DNA of 64,000 nt from Bacteroidota bacterium (GTDB taxonomy: Bacteria; Bacteroidota; Ignavibacteria; Ignavibacteriales; Ignavibacteriaceae), in the NCBI GenBank assembly GCA_021815405.1, contig JAKAGV010000006.1, positions 124,001 to 188,000 of the forward strand, written 5' to 3'. The notes below the pieces were generated by a model. That model did no database searches, was not told where the DNA came from, and saw only the letters and a list, made by a program, of their open reading frames with translations. Below, in pieces: positions 44,893 through 53,287 of the stretch; position 1 is the first letter of the stretch; each line of letters starts with the position of its first letter. The position numbers and the translations under genes are program-made.

Positions 44893-45714
44893 ATGATTGA
44901 TCTAAATTTTAAATATAAAGAATTGATTGAGCAGTTAAGGAGTGAAATATCTGAGGAGCCATATTTAGCAATTGTCCTCGGAAGCGGATTAGGCGACTTT
45001 GTAAAAAACCTGAAATTAATTAAATCGTTTTCAACTTCAAGCCTGCCGGGATATCCTCCATCTACAATACAAAGCCACGAAGGCAAAATACATTTTGCCG
45101 AATCTGCAGGAAAGAAATTATTAATCTTCCAGGGCAGAATACATTTTTATGAGGGTTATCTTCTTTCGCAGTGCATTCTACCGGTATTCATTTCATATAA
45201 ATTGGGCTGCAGGAAAATTCTTCTTACAAATGCTGCCGGCGGAATTAATCCTATGTTTGAACCCGGAGATTTAATGCTTGCTTCTTCATTCAACGGAATA
45301 TCAGTTAAGAAAGAATTAACTGACTTAATCGGACTTGCTTCAGAAAAAGGCAAAAACAATTTTTATAATTTCCCTTCATCATCTTTTAATGAAATAATTA
45401 AGCATACATCTCTTGAAGAAAAAATTAATTTGTGGGAAGGAATATACTGGTACACAAAAGGTCCGAGTTACGAAACACCGGCAGAGATAATGATGATGAG
45501 GAAATTCGGCGGTGATGCAATCGGGATGTCCACAGTGCATGAAGCCGTATTTGCAGGTTACCTTGGAATGGAAGTTTCATCAATTTCGTGCATTACAAAT
45601 TACGCAGCCGGAATCTCCGGAAGAAAGCTCGATCATCAAGAGGTTACTGAAACTGCTAACCGGGTAAAGGATAAATTTGAAAGGCTGGTAAAAGGGATTA
45701 TTTCTATTGTTTAA
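44893..45714 (+). CDS. punA: Purine nucleoside phosphorylase
   Basis: A 273-aa trimeric-type PNP. Features: AIVLGSGLGDFV phosphate loop, SHEGKIHF, QGRIHFYEGY, the signature LTNAAGGINPMFEPGDLMLA, GPSYETPAEI and the base-specificity region MSTVHEAVFAGYLGM followed by CITNYAAGI. The Asn in ITNYA fits purine 6-oxo nucleosides (guanosine, inosine). It completes the salvage cluster after nupC, although 127 bp separates them and a dispersed element lies between. Confidence 0.94.
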   Translation: MIDLNFKYKELIEQLRSEISEEPYLAIVLGSGLGDFVKNLKLIKSFSTSSLPGYPPSTIQSHEGKIHFAESAGKKLLIFQGRIHFYEGYLLSQCILPVFISYKLGCRKILLTNAAGGINPMFEPGDLMLASSFNGISVKKELTDLIGLASEKGKNNFYNFPSSSFNEIIKHTSLEEKINLWEGIYWYTKGPSYETPAEIMMMRKFGGDAIGMSTVHEAVFAGYLGMEVSSISCITNYAAGISGRKLDHQEVTETANRVKDKFERLVKGIISIV

Positions 45715-45881
45715 ATTTCAACTTTATATAATTTCCAACTTGGAGTAATGACATTCAGTTTTTATTATTCCACTACCATTAATACCATAAGCAAATAATT
45801 TAATAACTCAGCAGTCAGCAAAAGAAATATCATTTGTGAATAAAAATAAGGGTAATTAGTTGGTTTTACATGGCAATTTTT

Positions 45882-45913
45882 ATTGACTTTATACCCCTTT
45901 ACTGGTAATTTTG
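45882..45913 (+). promoter_or_regulatory. Candidate Bacteroidota-type promoter of secD
   Basis: ATTG (45882-45885), 20 bp, then TAATTTTG (45906-45913), close to the -33 TTTG / -7 TAnnTTTG consensus. The secD ATG is 42 bp further on. Inferred from pattern only. Confidence 0.45.
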
Positions 45914-45955
45914 TTTTTTAATTTTTCAAAATTCATTTAGAAGTATAAACCAAAT

Positions 45956-47884
45956 ATGAAAGAACTCAGATTTCGGATAATTCTAATCGTCGCTGCGGTC
46001 GTGCTTTCAATTTACCTTTTATATCCAACTTATCTCAATTATCAAAACAATAAAAAGATAGATGAGATATTAGCGCAAAAGAGGATTCAAATTGAAAAGG
46101 CAGATCCAAATATTTCAAACGATGCTGTTGATACCAGACTAAAAGCTATCGAAGACAGCATAAAAGCAACTGACCCTTCAATCAACAAAGATAAATTGAA
46201 AAGCCTTAAGCTTGGTTTGGATTTGCAAGGCGGTATGCGGGTAGTTCTTGAAGTAAACACAGGCAAACTACTTGAGAAGCTGGCAAAAAATCCGGATGAT
46301 ACTTTCAAACAGGTTCTTGCGGAAGCTGAAAAGGAAGCTTCAACTTCAGATGCTTCTATTGTTGATCTCGTTGCTCAAAAGCTCGAAGCCAGAGGAATCA
46401 GATTAAGCAGATATTATGGAAATATAAGAGAAGACGATAGTCAGATAATAAGCGACTTAAATAAGAGCGCCAATGATGCTGTTTCAAGAGCTATGGAAAT
46501 TATTAGGAACAGAGTTGACCAATACGGCGTTTCAGAACCTACTATTCAACGAGAAGGAAGCAGAAGAATAATTGTAGAGCTTCCCGGTATTGCAAGAGAA
46601 GAGGAAGCAAAACAGCTTTTACAGGGAACTGCCTTACTTGAGTTCAAGCTGGTAAAAGATCCTCAATTCACAATTTCTGTTATGAAGAAAATTGATGATG
46701 TCCTTGCAGGAAATGTTTCGGTCGATTCTGCCTCAACAGATTCTGCGTCGGTTGCAAAGAATTCGGAAAAGCCCTCTGCTAAGCAAGACACAACCAATCC
46801 GCAAAATATGTCTGCTGCGGAATTTGCAAAGAAGCATCCTTTCTTCTCAGTAGCAATACTAGATCAGAGATCTCAAACAGCCGATGCCTTCGTAAAAGCA
46901 GAAGATAGAGACAAAATAAAATTATGGTTGAACAGACCTGACGTTCAAAATGTAATTCCGGATAATTGTCAATTTGTATTTTCGGCAAAACCCGAAGTAG
47001 TACAAAACGGAGAGAATTATTACAGAATGTACTGTGTAGATAAAACTCCTGAACTTACAGGAGGAGTAGTTACAAATGCAACCGCGTCAATTGATCCGGA
47101 GACAAATGCACCGGTAGTAAACATGGAAATGAATTCCGAAGGCGCGGCTGACTGGGCAAGAATTACAGGCGCTAATGTCGGAAAAAGAATTGCAATTGTA
47201 CTTGACGGTGTTGTTTACTCTGCACCGGTAGTACAGGGAAAAATTCCCGGCGGACGTTCACAAATAAACGGTATGGCTAATCTTGAAGAAGCACAGCTAT
47301 TAGCAATTGTACTTAAAGCAGGTGCCTTACCTGCACCGGTTGATATTATTGAAGAAAGGACAGTTGGACCATCACTTGGTCAGGATTCAATTAACGACGG
47401 CTTCAATTCTACCTTACTCGGATTTTTAGTTGTAAGCTTCTTTATGATAATTTATTATCAAAGAGCCGGAACAATTGCAGCAGCATCGCTGATCTTTACC
47501 ATTCTTTTTATACTTGGAGCTCTTGCCGGATTTAATGCAACGCTAACGCTTCCGGGTATTGCCGGTATAATCTTAACAATTGGTATGGCGGTGGATGCGA
47601 ACGTTCTTATATACGAACGTATCCGTGAAGAGATGGAGACTGGAAAAACTCTAAAAGCATCGGTAGACAGCGGCTTCTCCAAAGCGTACTCGGCAATTAT
47701 AGACTCAAACATTACAACCTTTATAACCGGTCTTATCCTTTACCAATTTGGTACCGGTCCGGTTCAAGGATTTGCCTTAACGCTGATGATCGGTTTGGTT
47801 GCCAGCTTATTTAGTGCTCTTGTTATTGCCCGTGTAGTTTTTGATTACATGGTTCAAAAAGGAATTAAAATTTCACTAGGATAA
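45956..47884 (+). CDS. secD: Protein translocase subunit SecD
   Basis: A 642-aa protein with an N-terminal helix, a large periplasmic domain (LGLDLQGGMRVVLEVNTGKL near residue 90, RNRVDQYGVSEPTIQREGS, ELPGIAREEEAKQLL) and six C-terminal helices including GMAVDANVLIYERIREEMET, the RND-type signature. It uses the proton gradient to pull exported proteins out of the Sec channel. The periplasmic part has an Asp/Ser/Thr-rich insertion (SVDSASTDSASVAKNSEK). secF follows by 57 bp. Confidence 0.96.
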   Translation: MKELRFRIILIVAAVVLSIYLLYPTYLNYQNNKKIDEILAQKRIQIEKADPNISNDAVDTRLKAIEDSIKATDPSINKDKLKSLKLGLDLQGGMRVVLEVNTGKLLEKLAKNPDDTFKQVLAEAEKEASTSDASIVDLVAQKLEARGIRLSRYYGNIREDDSQIISDLNKSANDAVSRAMEIIRNRVDQYGVSEPTIQREGSRRIIVELPGIAREEEAKQLLQGTALLEFKLVKDPQFTISVMKKIDDVLAGNVSVDSASTDSASVAKNSEKPSAKQDTTNPQNMSAAEFAKKHPFFSVAILDQRSQTADAFVKAEDRDKIKLWLNRPDVQNVIPDNCQFVFSAKPEVVQNGENYYRMYCVDKTPELTGGVVTNATASIDPETNAPVVNMEMNSEGAADWARITGANVGKRIAIVLDGVVYSAPVVQGKIPGGRSQINGMANLEEAQLLAIVLKAGALPAPVDIIEERTVGPSLGQDSINDGFNSTLLGFLVVSFFMIIYYQRAGTIAAASLIFTILFILGALAGFNATLTLPGIAGIILTIGMAVDANVLIYERIREEMETGKTLKASVDSGFSKAYSAIIDSNITTFITGLILYQFGTGPVQGFALTLMIGLVASLFSALVIARVVFDYMVQKGIKISLG

Positions 47885-47941
47885 TTTTTCATTAATCTTC
47901 ATTTTTCAAGAAACTGAAGATTTTCAAGAAGGAATTTATAA

Positions 47942-49081
47942 ATGCGAATTTTCGAAAATATTCACATAGACTGGTTAGGCAAAAGAAGAATTTTTTATGC
48001 TGTTTCGTTAAGCTTATTTCTAATTGGCTGGATTACGGTATTCGTCCGCGGCTTACATTTTGGTATTGATTTCAAGGGTGGAACTGAAATCGTGCTCGAA
48101 TTCCAGAAGCCGGTAAATGTTAGCACCATTCGAAGCTATGTTTCTAATATTGGCTTGGGAAATGTAGAGCTTAAAACATTCGGCGGTGAGACCGGTGTTC
48201 TTGCAAGAACAGAATTGCAGCAGCTTCCGCACAATTTGATTCCCAGAGTTGTTGATCATATAAATGCTGCTATTCAAAAAATCTATCCCGGCTTAGATGC
48301 AAAGGTAATTGATACAACCGCTTCATCTGTTACTTACCAATTACCAAACCCAGACACAACCAACCTTTTGGTATCAAAGTTATATGTTGCGGGATTTCAA
48401 ACCGGCAAAGTATCTGAAGAACCGACCAATACTCAAATGGTAGTTAGAGTAGCGATTGCAGACTGGCTAAAAGAAAACCTGTCTAAGAAAGTAAGCGATA
48501 ATCCTTTCAAGATAATAAAAGAAGATCACGTCGGTCCCAAAGTCGGAAATGAATTAAAGACAAATGCGATAATTGCAATATTCCTTTCGCTGTTAGGAAT
48601 TTTAATTTACCTTGCTTTCAGATTCAAATTTATTTTTGCGTTGGGAGCCGTTGTGGCACTTTTCCACGATGTTCTAATCACCATAGGACTGTATGCCGCA
48701 CTTTATGGTGTTATTCCCGGATTAAATCTTGAAATTGATTTGACTGTAGTTGCGGCATTCTTGACTCTTATTGGTTACTCCGTTAACGATACGGTTATCG
48801 TGTTCGACAGAGTTAGAGAGAATTTAAAAATCCATAAGACGATGGATCTTGAAGAATTAATAAACCAAAGTGTAAATAGAACAATGAGCAGAACAATATT
48901 AACAGCAGGCACGGTTCTTTTAGCTGTTCTGGTATTGCTCATTTTCGGCGGCGAAGTTCTTCGCGCGTTTTCATTTACACTTTTCTTCGGAACAATTACT
49001 GGTACTTATTCTTCAATCTTTATCGCCAGTGCATTGGTTCTTGAATACGCAAACAGATTCCAGAAGAAAGTTCAATTTTAG
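47942..49081 (+). CDS. secF: Protein translocase subunit SecF
   Basis: A 379-aa protein with six helices. Signatures: HFGIDFKGGTEIVLEF in the first periplasmic segment, GPKVGNELKTNAIIAI and IGYSVNDTVIVFDRVREN. Length is slightly above the usual 300-330 because of a longer periplasmic domain. It works with SecD and lies directly downstream of it. A GAAGGAAT ribosome-binding site precedes the ATG. Confidence 0.96.
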   Translation: MRIFENIHIDWLGKRRIFYAVSLSLFLIGWITVFVRGLHFGIDFKGGTEIVLEFQKPVNVSTIRSYVSNIGLGNVELKTFGGETGVLARTELQQLPHNLIPRVVDHINAAIQKIYPGLDAKVIDTTASSVTYQLPNPDTTNLLVSKLYVAGFQTGKVSEEPTNTQMVVRVAIADWLKENLSKKVSDNPFKIIKEDHVGPKVGNELKTNAIIAIFLSLLGILIYLAFRFKFIFALGAVVALFHDVLITIGLYAALYGVIPGLNLEIDLTVVAAFLTLIGYSVNDTVIVFDRVRENLKIHKTMDLEELINQSVNRTMSRTILTAGTVLLAVLVLLIFGGEVLRAFSFTLFFGTITGTYSSIFIASALVLEYANRFQKKVQF

Positions 49082-49104
49082 TAAAATATTTATTCGGAGT
49101 TGAT

Positions 49105-49218
49105 ATGGGTAAAGGAGATAAGAAATCAAAAAAAGGAAAAATATTTCTTGGAAGCCATGGCAAAAGAAGACCGAAACTGAAGAAGAAAAAATTTGTTCCG
49201 GTAAAACCCAAGGAATAA
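49105..49218 (+). CDS. 30S ribosomal protein THX family (37 aa)
   Basis: A very short frame starting MGKGDKKSKKGKIFLGSHGK, then RRPKLKKKK and ending KPKE. The pattern MGKGDKK-(T/S)-K-(R/K)-GKI-(F/W)-x-G-(S/T)-x-G-x-x-RP is the THX (bTHX) family, a basic peptide buried in the 30S head in Thermus and found in Bacteroidota. A GGAG ribosome-binding site lies 6 bp before the ATG. It follows secF by 23 bp and may be cotranscribed. A bidirectional terminator lies 32 bp downstream. Confidence 0.85.
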   Translation: MGKGDKKSKKGKIFLGSHGKRRPKLKKKKFVPVKPKE

Positions 49219-49249
49219 AATTCCAATAAATTGAATTGCTTACGAAATT

Positions 49250-49288
49250 CAAAAATCTGATTCTTGCTAAACAGGGATCAGATTTTTG
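49250..49288. terminator. Bidirectional terminator
   Basis: Perfect 12-bp arms CAAAAATCTGAT (49250-49261) and ATCAGATTTTTG (49277-49288) between convergent genes. Confidence 0.88.
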
Positions 49289-49331
49289 ATTATTATAGTC
49301 TTCTGCCGATTACAGATAAGATTCCAGGTTA

Positions 49332-50309
49332 TCAACTTCTTCTTATTGCGAGCATTGTTAAATCATCTCTCAAATGTGAATTTTTTGTGAAGGACGAAAT
49401 ATCCGATAAAAAGGTATTTATCAAATCATTCGGGCTCTTACTAAAATTTTTTGAAGCGACAATATTTATTCTGTCGGTTCCATATTCTTCAGAACCAAAA
49501 TTAGCTTCCGAAAGTCCATCGGTATACAATAAAATCGTTTCATCTTTTTCAAGCTTAAGTTGATTTGAGAAATAAGTCCCGGTTTGAAATAAACCTACCG
49601 GCATGCCGTTGGAATCCAAATTAATAATTTCATTTTTCTTAATAAGAACCGGAAGACAATGTCCGGCATTACAAATTTCTACCATTCCATTTTTATATGC
49701 TCTTCCACATACCATAGTTACAAAGTGTGAATAAAGAGAACTCTCGCAAAACAATCTGTTAACACGCTCAATCAACACGTGAGCCGAAAGATTTAATCCA
49801 ATCATGCTATGAACAAAAGCATGTAACTGTGTCATTAGCATAGAAGCAGCTATTCCCTTACCGGTTATATCGCCGATTATAAATAGTATGCTTTCATCAT
49901 TTTCGTTAATCATTATATCGCAGTAGTCTCCGCTTACAGGTCCTGCCGGCTGATAATGGTAGCTAACTTCATAACCAAACGAGCCGAAATTATTTTTAGG
50001 CAGCAGTGCTGATTGAATTTTTGCCGCAAGATTTAAATCTTGTTCTAAAAGCTTTTGCTCATTTTCGCTGAGATGAGCCAGGCAAAAATTTGCCAGTGGA
50101 TCGGAAGCGAGCCATTCTTTTTCAATAGGTTCATGACAGATTTCGCAAATACCGTAAGTTCCATTATCCATTTTTTCAAGTGCTGAGTCTACTTTTTGAA
50201 GCAGTGAAACAAGATGCTGCGGCTGTATTGATACTTCAATAGCTTTATTTAACCTAATCCGCCTTTCATTTAGCTGGCTTCGCAAATTCACATATTCAAG
50301 ATTTTCCAT
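49332..50309 (-). CDS. SpoIIE-type PP2C phosphatase fused to a DksA/TraR-like zinc finger
   Basis: A 325-aa protein. Residues about 1-85 look like a DksA/TraR domain: a coiled coil, then LEKMDNGTYGICEICHEPIE and a finger Cys55-x2-Cys58-x17-Cys76-x2-His79. The rest is a PP2C phosphatase with LAAKIQSALLPKNN, GPVSGDYCDIMI, FIIGDITGKGIAASML, ICNAGHCLPVLIKK and LLYTDGLSEANFGSE; the metal-binding aspartates are present. SpoIIE phosphatases normally act on anti-sigma antagonists. The zinc finger could couple the enzyme to RNA polymerase or serve as a structural clamp, which is speculation. It is convergent with the secDF-THX unit and monocistronic. Confidence 0.88.
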   Translation of the reverse strand: MENLEYVNLRSQLNERRIRLNKAIEVSIQPQHLVSLLQKVDSALEKMDNGTYGICEICHEPIEKEWLASDPLANFCLAHLSENEQKLLEQDLNLAAKIQSALLPKNNFGSFGYEVSYHYQPAGPVSGDYCDIMINENDESILFIIGDITGKGIAASMLMTQLHAFVHSMIGLNLSAHVLIERVNRLFCESSLYSHFVTMVCGRAYKNGMVEICNAGHCLPVLIKKNEIINLDSNGMPVGLFQTGTYFSNQLKLEKDETILLYTDGLSEANFGSEEYGTDRINIVASKNFSKSPNDLINTFLSDISSFTKNSHLRDDLTMLAIRRS

Positions 50310-50481
50310 TTTAATACCTCTCGTTTATCCAAGCATTCAGTTGAAATCAATTTAAGATACAGGAGATTTTTGTAATTAAAAATCCGTTTTTGCAAGTAGG
50401 CAAGCAAGTAAAAAATGACAAACGGAGTTTAGAATGAAATTGATTAAATTACTTTAATTAAATTTTTATTCGGAGGTAAAC

Positions 50482-53205
50482 GTGAAGCAATCTATTCTAT
50501 TATTATTTTTGATTATCCTAATATTTTCCCCAATTATTATTTCCCAAAATAAACCTGAAAAAGATTTTATTGAAGAAGGAAATTCTATCATCTGCAAAGA
50601 TGCAAGGTTTCAATTTCTAACACCGACTCTACTTCGAATGGAATTTTCTTCACTTGGAAAATTTGTTGATGAGCCCACTGTTGTAGTTCAGAAAAGAAAC
50701 TGGAAGCCGGTTAATATTAAAGTTGAGGAAAAGGATGGATGGCTTGAGGTAAAGTCAGACAGCATTTCGCTTAATTACCGGTTGGATTCCGGAAAATTCA
50801 CAAATGATAATTTGAAAGTCGTTTGGAATAATTTTGGAGTTAAGCACTCATGGTCCCCCGGCGATTCAGATAAAGAAAATCTTGGAGGAATTTACCGTTC
50901 GCTTGATGGAATAAGCACGGATAAATTGCCGCCGTTTACACCGGGACTTTTAAGCAGAAGCGGCTATTTTGTTCTTGACGACAGCCGTTCACCAGTGCGG
51001 GATAAAAAAATTTCATGGATAAAACCAAGGGAAGATTTGAATGATCAGGATTTATATTTCTTTGAGTACGGGCAAAACTACAAACACGTTCTTAATGAAT
51101 ATTCTGAGCTTTGCGGTAAAATTCCGATGGTGCCGAGGTATGTTTTCGGTTCATGGATAACGGATTTAAATTTTGAATATCTGCCTAACTCGGATCTCGT
51201 CAAGGATTATACTTTCACGGACGAAAATCTAAAAGAAGAAATATTGCGGTTCAGACATCTTGGAATTCCACTTGACGTAATGGTACTTGATTTTGGATGG
51301 CATAAATACGGTTGGGCAGGCGGTTATGACTGGAGCCCAATCTTTCCGCATCCAAAAGAATTTTTAGATTGGGCTCATCAGAATGGTATCAAAATTTCCG
51401 TTAACGATCATCCGGGCTATGGACATGAAAGCGTTCTTTCGGACAATGACAGCCATGCGGCAGAAATCCGAAAAGATTTAGATATGATACCCGCAGTGCC
51501 TCCGAAATTTAAAATGGATATTGAGAAAAATTGGAAGTTCAAACTTGATCCTGACAATGTTGGTGAATCTGAAAAGTGGTATGCAATAAACTTTGATGAT
51601 GAGAACTGGAAAACAATCCATGCCGGCGAACAATGGGAAAGTCAAGGTTATCCAAATTATGACGGCTATGCTTGGTACCGCAAGTCTGTTTTGATTCCAC
51701 AGAGTGAAGCTGCCGATTCGCTGTATTTAATTTTCGGCGGAGTGGATGATGAATATGACTTATTCATTAACGGAGAAAAAGTTTCGCACTTCGGAAGGAA
51801 ACCTGATAATAGTGTTTACAACTCTCTTACTTTTACGAACATTTCTTCCTTTGCAAAGCCAGGCGATAAAATCCTAATCACTCTCCGTGTAAACGATTGG
51901 GGTGGCAACGGTGGAATTACTAAGTTGCCTGTCGAAATTGCAGATGCCGTTCCACAACAAGGAATACGGTTTAACCTTGCGGACAAACATCAGGCAGAAG
52001 TTTTTATGAAAGTACTTCATGATCCGATTATAAAAGAAGGCGTCGATTTCTGGTGGATTGACGGCGGCAGCGGCTCATGTGAAATGCCGGGATTAAACAG
52101 CCAGCTTTGGACAAACAGAGTCTTTTATGATTTTACAAAAGAGTTGACAGAAAAACGCGGATTCGTTTTCAGCCGCTATGGTGGCTGGGGAAACCATCGT
52201 TACCCCGGATTCTTTACCGGTGATACTCACTCGGAATGGGCAGTACTTAACTATGAAATTCCTTTTACGGCAAGAGGCGGAAATACACTTACGCCTTACA
52301 TAACACATGATATCGGCGGATTCCTTGGAAAGAAAATTCCGTTTGATCTTTACGCACGCTGGGTTGAGTTTGGCGCTTTCAGTCCAATACTGCGGCTGCA
52401 CAGCGCATTCGAAAATCCTGAAGACGGAAATCTCCGGATGCCATGGACTTACGGACAGAAAGGAATTGATGTTGTAAAGAAATATTTTCGGCTGCGTTAT
52501 AGTTTGCTGCCTTACATTTATACTTTTTCAAGAATTACTTATGATGATGCTCTTCCGCTGGTTCGTCCTCTTTATCTTGAATATCCGGAGCTTAACGAAG
52601 CATACTCTCATTCGGGAGAATATTTCTTCGGCTCGGAAATTCTTGTCGATCCGGTTACTAAAAATGATGATGAAAAAGATATTTACCTTCCGCCCGGAGA
52701 ATGGTATGACTACTTCACCGGAGAAAAATTTGATGGCGGCAGAATGATTCAAAAGAAATATTCTATTGATGAAATTCCCTTATTCGTTAAAGCTGGTTCA
52801 ATAATTCCGACAGAACCGGTAAGAGAATATTCTGATGAAGGATCGCTGGATACTTTGTTCATCAACATTTACGGAGAGAAAGACGGTAGTTTTAATCTTT
52901 ATGAAGATGACGGCATTTCGATGGATTATCAGCACGGAAAATATTCCTGGACACCGATTTTATACTTCAACAATTCTTCGGGAGATGAAATTAAAATAGG
53001 TCCAACTAAAGGAGAGTTCAATGGTCAGTTGAAAAACCGCTTATACGAAATTAGATTGCATGCATCTCATCAGCCAAAATCAATATTATTAAACGGTATG
53101 GTTTTAAATCCAGATAGATGGTCTTGGGATGGCAAAACTGCTTTAACCAGAATTTATTTGCCGTCTGAGAATATCCGCCAAGAATTAAGCATTCTAATAA
53201 AATAA
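50482..53205 (+). CDS. Exported GH31 alpha-glycosidase with an inserted jelly-roll domain
   Basis: A 907-aa protein with a signal peptide (MKQSILLLFLIILIFSPIII). The N-terminal beta-sandwich leads into a (beta/alpha)8 barrel (GSWITDLNFEYLP, VMVLDFGWHKYGWAGGYDWS). The predicted nucleophile is Asp527 in FWWIDGGSG and the acid/base Asp581 in GDTHSEW. Between them and the first barrel strands, residues about 340-486 form an insert (WKTIHAGEQWESQGYPNYDG, YLIFGGVDDEYDLFINGEKV) like the galactose-binding / GH2 sugar-binding jelly roll. This insert is absent from standard alpha-glucosidases. The C-terminus has GH31 beta domains. Activity (glucosidase, xylosidase or other) is not predictable. No Cys lipobox follows the signal, so it is periplasmic or secreted. 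Confidence 0.9.
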   Translation: MKQSILLLFLIILIFSPIIISQNKPEKDFIEEGNSIICKDARFQFLTPTLLRMEFSSLGKFVDEPTVVVQKRNWKPVNIKVEEKDGWLEVKSDSISLNYRLDSGKFTNDNLKVVWNNFGVKHSWSPGDSDKENLGGIYRSLDGISTDKLPPFTPGLLSRSGYFVLDDSRSPVRDKKISWIKPREDLNDQDLYFFEYGQNYKHVLNEYSELCGKIPMVPRYVFGSWITDLNFEYLPNSDLVKDYTFTDENLKEEILRFRHLGIPLDVMVLDFGWHKYGWAGGYDWSPIFPHPKEFLDWAHQNGIKISVNDHPGYGHESVLSDNDSHAAEIRKDLDMIPAVPPKFKMDIEKNWKFKLDPDNVGESEKWYAINFDDENWKTIHAGEQWESQGYPNYDGYAWYRKSVLIPQSEAADSLYLIFGGVDDEYDLFINGEKVSHFGRKPDNSVYNSLTFTNISSFAKPGDKILITLRVNDWGGNGGITKLPVEIADAVPQQGIRFNLADKHQAEVFMKVLHDPIIKEGVDFWWIDGGSGSCEMPGLNSQLWTNRVFYDFTKELTEKRGFVFSRYGGWGNHRYPGFFTGDTHSEWAVLNYEIPFTARGGNTLTPYITHDIGGFLGKKIPFDLYARWVEFGAFSPILRLHSAFENPEDGNLRMPWTYGQKGIDVVKKYFRLRYSLLPYIYTFSRITYDDALPLVRPLYLEYPELNEAYSHSGEYFFGSEILVDPVTKNDDEKDIYLPPGEWYDYFTGEKFDGGRMIQKKYSIDEIPLFVKAGSIIPTEPVREYSDEGSLDTLFINIYGEKDGSFNLYEDDGISMDYQHGKYSWTPILYFNNSSGDEIKIGPTKGEFNGQLKNRLYEIRLHASHQPKSILLNGMVLNPDRWSWDGKTALTRIYLPSENIRQELSILIK

Positions 53206-53225
53206 AACTTGCTAAACTCTCTGCA

Positions 53226-53262
53226 AAAAAAAAGGAAGCCATTAGATTGGCTTCCTTTTTTT
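53226..53262. terminator. Bidirectional terminator
   Basis: GGAAGCCA (53234-53241) and TGGCTTCC (53248-53255) flanked by an A run and a T run, between the convergent GH31 and receptor genes. Confidence 0.92.
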
Positions 53263-53287
53263 ATATCATTCCAATTTTATATTTCAA

